Assembly: GCA_036274895.1 (NCBI GenBank)
Contig: DASUEU010000014.1
Location: 1-64,000, forward strand
From: CALMKX01 sp036274895
GTDB lineage: Bacteria; Acidobacteriota; Thermoanaerobaculia; Multivoradales; SZUA-115
DNA: 64,000 bases
Direction of reading: 5' to 3'
In this document: positions 51,135-60,167 of the stretch, piece by piece
How the letters are laid out: each line of letters starts with the position of its first letter
Numbering within the stretch: the stretch's first letter is position 1
Program-made: the position numbers and the translations under genes
Notes under the pieces: model-generated
What the model was told of the DNA's origin: nothing
Database searches by the model: none
The model's input: only the letters and a program-made list of their open reading frames with translations

Positions 51135-51140
51135 GCCTTC

Positions 51141-53123
51141 GTGAGCATTGGAAAAGCGATCACCGGCTGCGTGCTGGCCGGCGTCCTGGCCGCTGCTCCG
51201 GCCCTCGCCGCCAAGAAGCCGGCGCGCGCCGACCGCGAGGCCGCCCTCCACTTCCTCGACGCCCGCCTGGCCGAGTCAGAGGGCGAGATCGAGGCGGCCC
51301 TGGTCTCCTACGGCCGCGCTGTCCAGACCCTCCCCACCGAACCATTCGTCCGCCTGGAATACGCTCGGCTGGCCGGCCGGGCGGCCCTCCAGTCCCGCTC
51401 TCAAGCGGATCGCGGCCGTCGTCTGGACGTCGCCCTCGAACAGCTGCGTGCCGCCCGGCAGCTCGCCGGCGGGGACTTCCAGGTGCTCAAGGAGGCCGGT
51501 CTGCTCTACCTCGAGCTGGCCCGCGATCGCAACGAGGTCATCCCCGCCGCGCAGGAGGCCCTGGAAGCGGCGCGTGAGATCCGCGGTGAGGATCCCGAGG
51601 TGCTGCTGCCGCTCGGTCAGATCTACCGCGCCAACGGCGACCTGCCGCGGGCGGTCGAGACCTTCCGTCTGGCCGAGCGCAAGACCGCCGGGGCGCCCTG
51701 GGCCAAATCCCTGCTGGTGCGTTCCTTGAGCGAGCTGGCCGAGGCCCGGGATCGGGAGGGCAAGGGTGCCGAGCGCGAGGCCCTGCTCAGCGAAGCCTTC
51801 GGCCTGGATCCGGACAACGTCGAGGTGCGGGCCAATCTCGCCGAGGTGGCGAGTCGGCGGGGCCGGCACACCGAGGCGGCCTCCCTGCTGGGAGCCATCG
51901 AGCCGGACCTGATGCGCCCGGAGCTGCGCCAGCGCTGGGTCTGGGAGCTCTACCTCTCGGGCGACCTCGAAGCGGCCGCCCGGGCCATCGACCGGCTGTC
52001 CAGCCCGGATCCCGAGGCCCTGCGCAGCCTGCGCATCCTGCTCCTCGCGGCGCGGCTCCAGATCGAGCCGGCGGTCGGCGAGGTCGCCCAGCTGGTGCAG
52101 GGCGACCGCGCCGCGTCGCAGGTCGCGATCTCCCTGGTCCGGGCCCTGTCCACGCACGGCCACACCGCGGCGGCCGGGCAGCTGGCCGACGGTCTGGTGA
52201 ACCGCCTGGCCGGCGAGTTGACCGAGGAAGCCGAGGCGGCCCTGCGGATCGAGAGGGCCGAGCTGGCGGTGGCCGACCAGGCGTGGAAGGTCGCCGAGGC
52301 GGTGCTCGCGCCGCTGGCCGCGAGCGGCGGCAAGGGAGCCCTGGGCGACGGCTGGAAGGTGCTCTGGGCCGAGGCCCTCTTCCGGCTGGGCCGCGCCGAC
52401 GGAGCGCTCGCCAGCCTGCCCTCCGAGCTGGGCACCGGCACCGAGGAGCGCACCCAGCGCTCGGTGCTGGTGGCCAAGCGGGTGGAGATCCTCCACCGCA
52501 CGGGCCGGGCCGAGGAAGCGGCGACGGCTCTGCGCGAGCTGGCCGGGGCCTCGGAGCCGCTCCTGGTGTTGCAGGCGGCGCGGGTGCTCCAGCGGCTGGA
52601 GCGCTTCGCCGAAGCGATCCCCGTGCTCGAGCGGCTGCTGAGCCTGGACGGCGGCTCGATCGAGGGGGCCTACTTCCTCGGCGTGGCCTTCGAGCGCACC
52701 GGCGAGCGGGAGCGCTCGGTCACCACCTTCCAGAACCTGGTCCATCGCGCGCCGGACTTCGCGCCGGCCCTCAACTTCCTGGGCTACATGTGGGCCGAGA
52801 AGGGCGAGAACCTGGAGCAGGCCCTGGCCCTGACCGAGCGCGCCGTCTCCCTCGATCCGGAGAACGGCGCCTTCGTCGACTCGCTGGGCTGGGCTCACTT
52901 CCAGCTGGGTCGCCTGGACGAGGCCCGCCGCTTCCTCGAGAAGGCGGCGCGCCTGCTGCCGGAGGATGCGACGGTGGCCGAGCACCTCGGCGACGTCTAC
53001 CGTGCCATGGGGGAACGAGAGCTCGCCCGCAACCTCTACCGGCGGACCATCGACCTCGATCCCGCGAAGAAGGCGCAGGTCGAGGGCAAGCTGGCGGGGC
53101 TCGAGGCCCGGCCGCCGGGCTGA
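51141..53123 (+). CDS. exported TPR protein
   Basis: The 660-residue protein starts with GTG and has a signal peptide (AITGCVLAGVLAAAPALA). The rest is a long chain of TPR units, e.g. 'HFLDARLAESEGEIEAALVS', 'LPLGQIYRANGDLPRAVETF', 'ALNFLGYMWAEKGENLEQAL', 'FVDSLGWAHFQLGRLDEARR' and 'ATVAEHLGDVYRAMGERELA'. The last units resemble the tetratricopeptide proteins that precede LolB/ispE-like genes in several phyla. Here a LolB-like protein follows after 21 bases. It probably works in the envelope as a scaffold. Confidence 0.85.
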   Translation: MSIGKAITGCVLAGVLAAAPALAAKKPARADREAALHFLDARLAESEGEIEAALVSYGRAVQTLPTEPFVRLEYARLAGRAALQSRSQADRGRRLDVALEQLRAARQLAGGDFQVLKEAGLLYLELARDRNEVIPAAQEALEAAREIRGEDPEVLLPLGQIYRANGDLPRAVETFRLAERKTAGAPWAKSLLVRSLSELAEARDREGKGAEREALLSEAFGLDPDNVEVRANLAEVASRRGRHTEAASLLGAIEPDLMRPELRQRWVWELYLSGDLEAAARAIDRLSSPDPEALRSLRILLLAARLQIEPAVGEVAQLVQGDRAASQVAISLVRALSTHGHTAAAGQLADGLVNRLAGELTEEAEAALRIERAELAVADQAWKVAEAVLAPLAASGGKGALGDGWKVLWAEALFRLGRADGALASLPSELGTGTEERTQRSVLVAKRVEILHRTGRAEEAATALRELAGASEPLLVLQAARVLQRLERFAEAIPVLERLLSLDGGSIEGAYFLGVAFERTGERERSVTTFQNLVHRAPDFAPALNFLGYMWAEKGENLEQALALTERAVSLDPENGAFVDSLGWAHFQLGRLDEARRFLEKAARLLPEDATVAEHLGDVYRAMGERELARNLYRRTIDLDPAKKAQVEGKLAGLEARPPG

Positions 53124-53144
53124 GCTCCGGCCTCGCACTGCCCC

Positions 53145-53846
53145 ATGCGCCGGCCTCTCCTGCTGCTCGGGTTAGTTCTCGTTGTCGCTGCCGAGGCCCA
53201 GGCGCCGCCGCCCTGGGCCCTGGCAGCCGAAGACCTCGCCACCCAGCGGCTCTTCCGGCTGCACTACGACGGCCCGGAAGGGGAGGGGAGCTTCCGCCTC
53301 ACCCTGCGTCTGCTGGCCGCGGACCGCTACCGGGCCACCGCCGTCGACGCCGTGGGCCGGCTGGTCTGGAGCCTCTCGGTCGAAGGCGAGGAGGGACTCT
53401 GGCTGGACCACCGCCAGGAGCGCTTCTGCCGCTTCCGCGGCCGGCTCGCCCCGGAGGTCCTGGCCCTGTCGCCTTTCGGGCTGCCGTCGCTGCCGGCCCT
53501 CTTGCTCGGGCGGATGCCGGTGGCACCGGCGGGCACGATCGAGCCCCCGGAGGAGGGAAAGGAAGACCGCCTCGACTACCTCGACACCGAGGGCAGGCGC
53601 TGGACGGCCCTGCTGTCGCCCGAGGGTGGCGTGGCGTCCTGGACCCTGTGGCAGGAGGGTGAGCCGGTGGTCTGGTGGAGCCGTCAGGGCGAGGAGGCCC
53701 TGCTCTCCGAGCGCCGCCGGGCGGCCCAGCTGCGCTGGCGCGAGGTGCTGCGCGAGGCCATCGCTCCCGAGCTGGCTCCGCTCACTCCTCCCGCGACATT
53801 TCGAGAGGGTTGCGAGACGGCCTCGGACCCGGCTCAGGTGCCCTGA
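53145..53846 (+). CDS. exported protein, LolB/DUF4292-like
   Basis: The 233-residue protein has a signal peptide (RPLLLLGLVLVVAAEA). Alternating strands ('GSFRLTLRLLAADRYRATAV', 'LVWSLSVEGEEGLWLDHRQE') resemble the half-barrel of LolB or DUF4292 lipoprotein-sorting proteins, but no lipobox Cys is seen, so the match is by pattern and context only. It follows the TPR gene by 21 bases. Its 3' end overlaps the patatin-like gene by 65 bases in convergent orientation. Confidence 0.55.
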   Translation: MRRPLLLLGLVLVVAAEAQAPPPWALAAEDLATQRLFRLHYDGPEGEGSFRLTLRLLAADRYRATAVDAVGRLVWSLSVEGEEGLWLDHRQERFCRFRGRLAPEVLALSPFGLPSLPALLLGRMPVAPAGTIEPPEEGKEDRLDYLDTEGRRWTALLSPEGGVASWTLWQEGEPVVWWSRQGEEALLSERRRAAQLRWREVLREAIAPELAPLTPPATFREGCETASDPAQVP

Positions 53847-56800
53847 GACCGCCACGCTCCGCCGCGTCTCCGGCCGGGGGGTGCAAGCGCTCGAAGACCA
53901 CGGGTAGGCCCCAGCTCTCCACCTTGCCGACCAGGCGATGCCAGTCGCGGTTGGCCAAGCGAATCATCCGCTCCACGACCTGCGGCCGGAAATCTGTCAG
54001 GGAGGGGAAGGCGCCATCATCGGCGCTCGGCTCGATCACCGCCACCACCATCGACTGCGCGATGCTCCGGTCGAGCTGCTGGCTCTGCTCGAAGAGAAAG
54101 GGCACCAGCTTGACCAGGCCGCGGCTCAGCCGGCTGGGGATGGGGAAAAGCTCGAACCGGCTGGCCTGGACGAAGGCTGCCGGGTCCGGTCGTGAGCGCA
54201 GCACCAGCACCTGGCGGGACTCGAGCAAGCGGGCCGCTTCCAGGGGCTCGAGATGCGCGAAGCCGCCGTCCACGAAGGCGACGGCGGTCTGGCGTCCGCC
54301 GGGCCCCGGGAGCTCGACCAGGTGGGGTGGGAAGACCGGGAACGGCGAGGCCGAGGCGAAGACCGGGTCCAGAACCTGGCGCAGCCGGGCCGCGGGGTCC
54401 AGGGCATCGGGGCTCACAACGTGCCACCGCGGCAGGCCCACCGCTTTACAGGCGCCCTGGGCCGGCATGCAGAAGTAGGAGGCTCCGGCCGGGTACCAGG
54501 TGCCCTGGCCCTCGACGTTGGACGGTTCCAGGGCGGAAGCCGTCACCACCAGCGTGGCGTAGAGGGGTGGTAAGCGGCGGCCGTCACCCGAGCGCACGCT
54601 GGCGGTCTCCGCCACCAGCTCGAAGGCCTTGCCGGTGTTGTACAGGGCGTTGCCGAGGAAGAGCCCCCAGAGGGCGAGGGCCGTGGCCAGGAGGCCGAGG
54701 AGGTTACGCCGTGGCGTGGTGCGCAGCCAACCGCGGGAGCGCTCCTGGATCAGGAACTCGAAGCCGTCGAAGAGCCAGCGCCGGGTCCAGGGCCCTTCGT
54801 TCCGGGAGCCCCACCAGGCGAGCGCCGCTGCAACCAGGCCGCCACAGAGCAGGAGCCAGAGCCAGAAACCGCCGGTCACCTCGAGCCAGCTGGCTTGGTG
54901 GCTGAGCACCAGCATGCCGACAAGAAGATGGGTGAGGACGAGGTGGAGGACGACGGCGGCCAGGGCCCGGCCCTGGCGGGGCAGGTCGGCCAGTTCAATC
55001 TCTCGCCTGCGGCAGGAGTCGAGGAAGACCCCCAGCTGGACCAGCCAGAACGACAGCCCGACCAGGGCGGCCAGGGTGGCCGACGGCAAGCCCGCTCCCT
55101 GGTCGGCGGCGACCGAGGGAAGTCCTGGAACGATCGAGGCGGCGATGCGTCGCGCTCCGTGCCAGGCCGTGGGCACCCAGAACGCGGCGACCGAGGCCGC
55201 GCCGACGAGGAGTATGGCCGGCAGCCAGGACAGGACCCGAGGCGAGAAGCGCGAAGCGGCATCTCCCTGGCCCTTGCAGACGGTGCAGCAGGAGCCGACG
55301 TGGGCCACCAGCACGATCAGCAGGTAGACAAGGCCAGGCAGGCCCAGCCCCACGTGGTTCTCGCGCCGCATCACCAGGGCCATGAGAAGCGGCGCCAGGA
55401 GGATCGGCAGCATGAGGTTGATGCCGATCCACTTGCGGGGTGGCGGGCCCAGGCGAAGCGTAGCTCCGGGCACGAGCCTTGAGCGTTCGCTGCGCACCGA
55501 ATACGAGAGGGAGAGGGAGAGGAGGGCGATCAATACCCAGAGGCTGCCCCAGCGTAGCTGGTTGAAGAAGGGAAAGACCTTGAGGCTGCTGGTCAGCTGC
55601 CCCCGGAAGCGCTCGGTCAGGTTGATGGTGGGCTGGTCAGGTGGGAGCTGGGCTGCGAGCAGGCCCATGAGGGCGCCTCCCGAGGTGCCGACGTAGCTGG
55701 TGACGGGGATGGGCGAGCCGACACCCTGAGCGAGCGGCTCGGTGGCCCCGCCGCCGCTCCGGATGAGCCTGCCATTCCAGAGCTTGTCGAAGATCTGCGC
55801 CTGGTAGGCGGCCTTGACTCCACCCCCTGGCAGTACGACGCTCAGCTCTCCGCCGGCGGCGGCGCGGTCCTTGGCCAGGAAACGGATCAGGTCGGCTGGC
55901 TTGAAAGCGTACCGGCCGTCCTGGAACCAGGCAACGAGCCGGGGGACGAGGGGAAAGCGAGCGAGGTCCTCGGCCTTGGCCCGCAGAAGTGGAGCGAGGT
56001 AAGTGGCGCGAAAGACCTCGAGAGCCTCGGCGCCGGCTGGGCGCAGGCCGCCGGGCGGGGTGTAGGCCGAGCGTGCCACCTGGTAGCCACCAGGCTCACC
56101 GATCGGCAGGCCGGATGCGGGGAGGCCGGCGAGCAGGTGGGAGAGATCGGGCTGGAGCCTCCTCTCCGAGCGGCTGGAGAGCACGAGGAAGTCGTTGGGT
56201 ATGGGCTGGGGAGCCAGAGCGTCGTCGAAGAGCGGCTCCCAGCAGCCGAAGCCATCCGCGGGCGTCGCCGTATTGCGATCGCTGTAGGAGAAGCGCAGCA
56301 GGGTCTTGCCGTCTTCTCCGAGGCTCGCTGGATCGTTGTGGTCGAATACGAAGTGGGCACGCTCGAAGAAGAGGTCCCAGAAACGTTCACCTCGCTTCTT
56401 CCTCAGGCGGCTCAGCTCCACCATGTCGAGCTGAGCCGCCAAGCCCCGGGCCGCGGCGGTCAATGGCGCGAGAAACCCCGTGGTCGAGAGGTGGGAGACC
56501 AGGAGGGCCCGGTACTGGCCGCTCGTCACGGCGAGGTCCTTCTCGTCCGCCAGGGTGTCTTGGAAAAGCTCGTCGACGAAGTGCTGGAAGTCCTCGCGGG
56601 GATGAGGGCTGGGTCCACCGGGTCGCTTGGCCGCGACGATCGGCCAGTGGCCCTCCGAGCTGCCGGGAGCCTCAGAGCCTGGGCACCACGCGTCCCGAGT
56701 GGCCGCCTTCTCGGAGCCGGGGGGGCGGCGCATCAGCTCGAGAAGGGGCACGGCCTGGCGATTCTCGGCCAGCAGGGCGGCGGTGAGGGGCGAGACCACG

Positions 56801-58293
56801 GCGGCGTCGAGCTGGCCTTGCTGGAGCCAGGTGAAGATCTGGTAGTAGTTGCCGACGACCAGATCCACCTCGGGTGGGATCCTGCTGCCGGGCTTCCGCG
56901 TTCTTACCCACCAGCCGAGGAGCCGCTCAACGGCCGAGAGGGAGGCTTCCTGCTCCCGGCGGAGTCGCGAAGGGCTCTCGAAGGTGGTGTACCCAACTCG
57001 CAGGACCCGCATCGGCTCGCTGGTTAGGGGGCTCGCGGCCGTCGCCGCCTCCCCCGGGGGGCCTTCACCCGGTGCCGGACCGGCGCTGGGTGTGGGAGCG
57101 ACCGAGGTGTGGGGAGAAGCCTCCGCCGTCAGACCGGCGAGGCCGGCCTCTGCCGGACCGGAGGTTTTACCTGTGCGCAGGCCCACCAAGAAGCCGGCAT
57201 TGGCGACCGCGGCCGAGGAAGTGGAACGGTCGTCGAAGAACCTGGCTTGGAAGGCCGGAACCCAGGCGAAGGTGGCTGTTCCGGTGCCCACGGCGGAGCG
57301 GTAACGGAAGCTGAGAGTGCCAGTCGCGCTGTTGTATCGGAAGTCGAAGATCTTCAGGGGCGCGCGTTTCACCGGACCGCCGCCGGGGCGCCTCTGGTTG
57401 AGCTCTCCCTTTGCCTCGAGGCCCTCGCCGGTAGAGGCGACGGTGATCTCACCGAAGCGGGTGCGATCCTCCAGGTAGTCGAGGAACCAGGTGCCCGCGA
57501 GCTGGCTCGGCTGAGCCGGCGGGCCGGGGGGAGTGAGCCGGGCGAAGAGGGAAGGGGCGACGAGGCTGATGAGAGCCCAGGCCGTCAGCCCCGCGCTCCA
57601 GGCGAGGCCGGATCTCGCCTTCCACGGCCGCCGGTAGAGGCTCAGGAACAGCAAGACGCCCACCCCGAGCGCGGTCAGACCGGTGAGGCGGCGGGCGCGG
57701 TCGTCGGCCCGCAGCCACCAGTGGCCGGGATCCTCCTCCAGGAGGCTGAGCGAGATGCGCCCCTCGTCCCGTTCCTCGTTCGGGGTCTCGGCGCGGTCGT
57801 CGCGGTAGGTGCCGAGGAAGGCCGGGATGGGGGCTAGATTGCAGGCGCCGGCGCCGAGGCTCGTGCCATAGGAGAAGGCGAGGGGACCGCCAGGGCGCTG
57901 GATGGCGAGGGTCGAGGGCCCGAAGCGGCCCTTCCAGGCCGCTCGATCTGGATCTCCCGCGCGTGACAGGTCTTCGACCCGGTAGATCTCGCCCCGAACC
58001 TGCGGGCCCGCTGCGGGGGTCCTCTCGAAGCTCCAGTCCGCGAGCAGCGCCGGCTCGGCGTTGTTGAAGACCTGCCACTGGCCCTCGAGCTGCTGGGCCG
58101 CCGCTCGCCCCAGCTGCCGCGCCGTGAGCGCCCTGGCCCCCCAGACGACCAGGACCACGGCCATCAGACCCAGCACCCCCAGGATCAGCCGGACGATCCG
58201 CCTGGGCCGGCTGCCGGGCCATCGTCCTCCGAGAGCCAGCGCCAGCAGCACCAGCCCCGGTACGACCATCGCCAAAAGCCACAGCCATTTCAT
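53782..58293 (-). CDS. giant membrane protein: phosphonate-binding-like domain plus patatin-like phospholipase
   Basis: The 1503-residue protein starts with two membrane helices (residues 1-57). A second helix pair lies near 205-250. Residues about 428-780 match the phosphonate-type periplasmic binding fold ('MRVLRVGYTTFESPSRLRRE', 'DLVVGNYYQIFTWLQQGQLD' then AAVVSPLTAALL). Residues about 818-895 carry the patatin start: oxyanion 'VVLPGGGVKAAYQAQIFDKL' and the nucleophile elbow GTSGG with Ser871. The catalytic Asp (Asp1342, 'AFVDGGFAHLEP') follows only after eight membrane helices at about 910-1240. Patatins are phospholipase A enzymes (family knowledge). The binding fold may sense a ligand and gate the lipase (inference). 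ATG at 58293; convergent overlap with the LolB-like gene. Confidence 0.75.
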   Translation of the reverse strand: MKWLWLLAMVVPGLVLLALALGGRWPGSRPRRIVRLILGVLGLMAVVLVVWGARALTARQLGRAAAQQLEGQWQVFNNAEPALLADWSFERTPAAGPQVRGEIYRVEDLSRAGDPDRAAWKGRFGPSTLAIQRPGGPLAFSYGTSLGAGACNLAPIPAFLGTYRDDRAETPNEERDEGRISLSLLEEDPGHWWLRADDRARRLTGLTALGVGVLLFLSLYRRPWKARSGLAWSAGLTAWALISLVAPSLFARLTPPGPPAQPSQLAGTWFLDYLEDRTRFGEITVASTGEGLEAKGELNQRRPGGGPVKRAPLKIFDFRYNSATGTLSFRYRSAVGTGTATFAWVPAFQARFFDDRSTSSAAVANAGFLVGLRTGKTSGPAEAGLAGLTAEASPHTSVAPTPSAGPAPGEGPPGEAATAASPLTSEPMRVLRVGYTTFESPSRLRREQEASLSAVERLLGWWVRTRKPGSRIPPEVDLVVGNYYQIFTWLQQGQLDAAVVSPLTAALLAENRQAVPLLELMRRPPGSEKAATRDAWCPGSEAPGSSEGHWPIVAAKRPGGPSPHPREDFQHFVDELFQDTLADEKDLAVTSGQYRALLVSHLSTTGFLAPLTAAARGLAAQLDMVELSRLRKKRGERFWDLFFERAHFVFDHNDPASLGEDGKTLLRFSYSDRNTATPADGFGCWEPLFDDALAPQPIPNDFLVLSSRSERRLQPDLSHLLAGLPASGLPIGEPGGYQVARSAYTPPGGLRPAGAEALEVFRATYLAPLLRAKAEDLARFPLVPRLVAWFQDGRYAFKPADLIRFLAKDRAAAGGELSVVLPGGGVKAAYQAQIFDKLWNGRLIRSGGGATEPLAQGVGSPIPVTSYVGTSGGALMGLLAAQLPPDQPTINLTERFRGQLTSSLKVFPFFNQLRWGSLWVLIALLSLSLSYSVRSERSRLVPGATLRLGPPPRKWIGINLMLPILLAPLLMALVMRRENHVGLGLPGLVYLLIVLVAHVGSCCTVCKGQGDAASRFSPRVLSWLPAILLVGAASVAAFWVPTAWHGARRIAASIVPGLPSVAADQGAGLPSATLAALVGLSFWLVQLGVFLDSCRRREIELADLPRQGRALAAVVLHLVLTHLLVGMLVLSHQASWLEVTGGFWLWLLLCGGLVAAALAWWGSRNEGPWTRRWLFDGFEFLIQERSRGWLRTTPRRNLLGLLATALALWGLFLGNALYNTGKAFELVAETASVRSGDGRRLPPLYATLVVTASALEPSNVEGQGTWYPAGASYFCMPAQGACKAVGLPRWHVVSPDALDPAARLRQVLDPVFASASPFPVFPPHLVELPGPGGRQTAVAFVDGGFAHLEPLEAARLLESRQVLVLRSRPDPAAFVQASRFELFPIPSRLSRGLVKLVPFLFEQSQQLDRSIAQSMVVAVIEPSADDGAFPSLTDFRPQVVERMIRLANRDWHRLVGKVESWGLPVVFERLHPPAGDAAERGGLRAPEPGPRPSRNPLEMSREE

Positions 58294-58433
58294 GACGGCC
58301 TCCTGGTCAGGACCTTCGATGCAATCCGTCCGGCGTTCTCGGGGGGAGCCGCCCGCCAGCGTAGCATGCCCCTCCGCGTCCCTTGGACGGCCCCGGACAG
58401 CCCTTTTCGGGGCGCCAGGGCAGGCCGGCGTCG

Positions 58434-58462
58434 TTGACAGGGGCCGGCAACTTCTTTAGGAT
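58434..58462 (+). promoter_or_regulatory. strong sigma70-type promoter for spoVG
   Basis: TTGACA (58434-58439), 17-base spacer, TAGGAT (58457-58462). The predicted start near 58469 gives a leader of about 130 bases with G/C-rich hairpin potential. The rest of 58294-58602 holds no gene. Confidence 0.72.
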
Positions 58463-58602
58463 TCCGAGTTTAGCGCTTGGACGCGAGGACGGGGATCGAG
58501 CGGAGCGGTTTCGGGCGCTTCCTTTCTTATTTTGGTGGCGGGGGCTCGTCAGGGTCCCCATTGTCCTTTCGGGTCGCAAGACCTCTCGTGGGGGAATGGA
58601 CG

Positions 58603-59028
58603 ATGCAGATTACCGAGGTGAAGGTTTTCCCGATCCAGGAGGACAAGCTCAAAGCCTTCGTGTCCGTGGTCTTCGACGGTTGTTTCATGGTCAATGACAT
58701 CAAGGTGATCCAGGGCCGCGATGGTCTGTTCATCAGCATGCCCAGCCGGAAGAAGAAGAACGGCGAGTTCAAGGATGTGGCCCATCCCCTCAACAACGAG
58801 ACGCGTAGAATGATCGAAACCCGGGTTCTAGCCGAGTATGAGCACGCCGTAGGCGAGAGCGCTGCCGGCGTGACCGCGCGGCCGTTGCCCGCCTCCGAAC
58901 CGGCCGAGGCCCCGGCGCGGGCCCCCGAGCCGCCACCGGCGGTGGTCGCGGAGCGCGCAACCGAGGGCCGAACTCTCGAAGAGATCGAGGAGCTGCATCT
59001 GCGGGACTCGTTCTGGTCGGTGACTTGA
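58603..59028 (+). CDS. spoVG: SpoVG family RNA/DNA-binding regulator
   Basis: The 141-residue protein matches SpoVG: 'MQITEVKVFPIQEDKLKAFV', 'VVFDGCFMVNDIKVIQGRDG', 'LFISMPSRKKKNGEFKDVAH' and 'PLNNETRRMIETRVLAEYEH'. SpoVG is a small regulator that binds nucleic acids in Firmicutes and spirochaetes. Here it has an extra Pro/Ala-rich tail after residue 90, ending 'EEIEELHLRDSFWSVT'. It has its own promoter and a GGGGGA ribosome site. tRNA-Gln follows 34 bases later. Confidence 0.9.
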   Translation: MQITEVKVFPIQEDKLKAFVSVVFDGCFMVNDIKVIQGRDGLFISMPSRKKKNGEFKDVAHPLNNETRRMIETRVLAEYEHAVGESAAGVTARPLPASEPAEAPARAPEPPPAVVAERATEGRTLEEIEELHLRDSFWSVT

Positions 59029-59062
59029 GGAGGGGTTCCGGCCGGACGGGAATCTGCAACAG

Positions 59063-59137
59063 TGGGGCGTCGCCAAGCGGTAAGGCACCGGACTTTGGCT
59101 CCGGCATACGTGGGTTCGAATCCTACCGCCCCAACCA
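59063..59137 (+). tRNA. tRNA-Gln (anticodon TTG), CCA encoded
   Basis: The 75-base gene folds with acceptor TGGGGCG/CGCCCCA, anticodon arm CCGGA-CTTTGGC-TCCGG (anticodon TTG, reads CAA/CAG) and T arm TGGG-TTCGAAT-CCTA. Discriminator A at 59134 and CCA at 59135-59137. It lies between spoVG and prs and may be co-transcribed with spoVG. Confidence 0.95.
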
Positions 59138-59203
59138 TCACATTGACCAGAATCTGATTTATCACGACGAAGCACTCTCCCGCAGGAAACGAAACGGGCG
59201 GCG

Positions 59204-60145
59204 ATGTACGGCGAGCTGAAAATATTCGGTGGGCGAGCGCACCCGGCGCTGACGGACGAGATCTGTGCCGCTCTCAACCTGGCGCCCGGCAACCTCACGA
59301 TCTTCAATTTCTCCGACGGTGAGATCTTCGTCCAGATCGATGAGAACGTCCGCGGCTCCGACGTCTTCATCGTCCAGCCCACTTGCCCGCCGGTCAACGA
59401 GAACCTGGTGGAGTTGCTGATCCTGCTCGACGCTTTCAAGCGATCCTCGGCGTCGCGGGTGACGGCGGTGGTGCCCTATTACGGCTATGCACGCCAGGAT
59501 CGCAAGGACCGGCCGCGGGTACCGATCACCGCCAAGCTGGCCGCCGACTTGATCTCTCGAGCGGGCGCCGATCGGGTGCTCGCCCTCGACCTCCACGCCG
59601 GCCAGATCCAGGGTTTCTTCGACGTCCCGGTCGATCACCTCTTCGCCGCGCCCGTGCTGCTCGATGCCCTGCGCAAGCTCGCCATTCCCGATCTGGTGAT
59701 CGTGGCCCCCGACGCCGGCGGTGTCGAGCGGGCGCGCGCCATCGCCAAGCGCGTGGGGGCGGATCTGGCGATCGTCGACAAGCGTCGCTTCGCGGCCAAC
59801 GAGGCCGAGGTGATGCACCTGATCGGCGAGGTCGAAGGACGCAACACCCTGGTGCTCGACGACATCATCGATACCGCCGGTACCCTGACCAAGACGGTCA
59901 ACGCGCTCAAGGCCAAGGGTGCCAACCGTATTCTCGCCGCCGGAGTCCACGGCGTGCTTTCCGGTCCTGCCATGGACCGGCTCGACGTCTCCTGCGTCGA
60001 GAAGGTCCTCATCACCAATACCACTCCTGTCGCCGAGAAGGTCGAGCGGCTCCCGAAGCTCGAGGCGCTCTCCGTTGCCGATCTGCTCGGTGAGGCGATC
60101 CGGAGGATTCACGAGAACAGCTCCGTCAGCTCGTTGTTCGTTTGA
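59204..60145 (+). CDS. prs: ribose-phosphate pyrophosphokinase
   Basis: The 313-residue enzyme makes PRPP from ribose 5-phosphate and ATP for purine, pyrimidine, His and Trp synthesis. It has 'DGEIFVQIDENVRGSDVFIV' near the N-terminus, 'VVPYYGYARQDRKDRPRVPI', ATP-binding 'LALDLHAGQIQGFFDVPVDH', 'VAPDAGGVERARAIAKRVGA' and the PRPP loop 'LVLDDIIDTAGTLTKTVNAL'. The next gene is rplY, 22 bases later, a common order in many Gram-negatives. Confidence 0.95.
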   Translation: MYGELKIFGGRAHPALTDEICAALNLAPGNLTIFNFSDGEIFVQIDENVRGSDVFIVQPTCPPVNENLVELLILLDAFKRSSASRVTAVVPYYGYARQDRKDRPRVPITAKLAADLISRAGADRVLALDLHAGQIQGFFDVPVDHLFAAPVLLDALRKLAIPDLVIVAPDAGGVERARAIAKRVGADLAIVDKRRFAANEAEVMHLIGEVEGRNTLVLDDIIDTAGTLTKTVNALKAKGANRILAAGVHGVLSGPAMDRLDVSCVEKVLITNTTPVAEKVERLPKLEALSVADLLGEAIRRIHENSSVSSLFV

Positions 60146-60167
60146 CGGCGCCCGAAAGGATAGGTCC

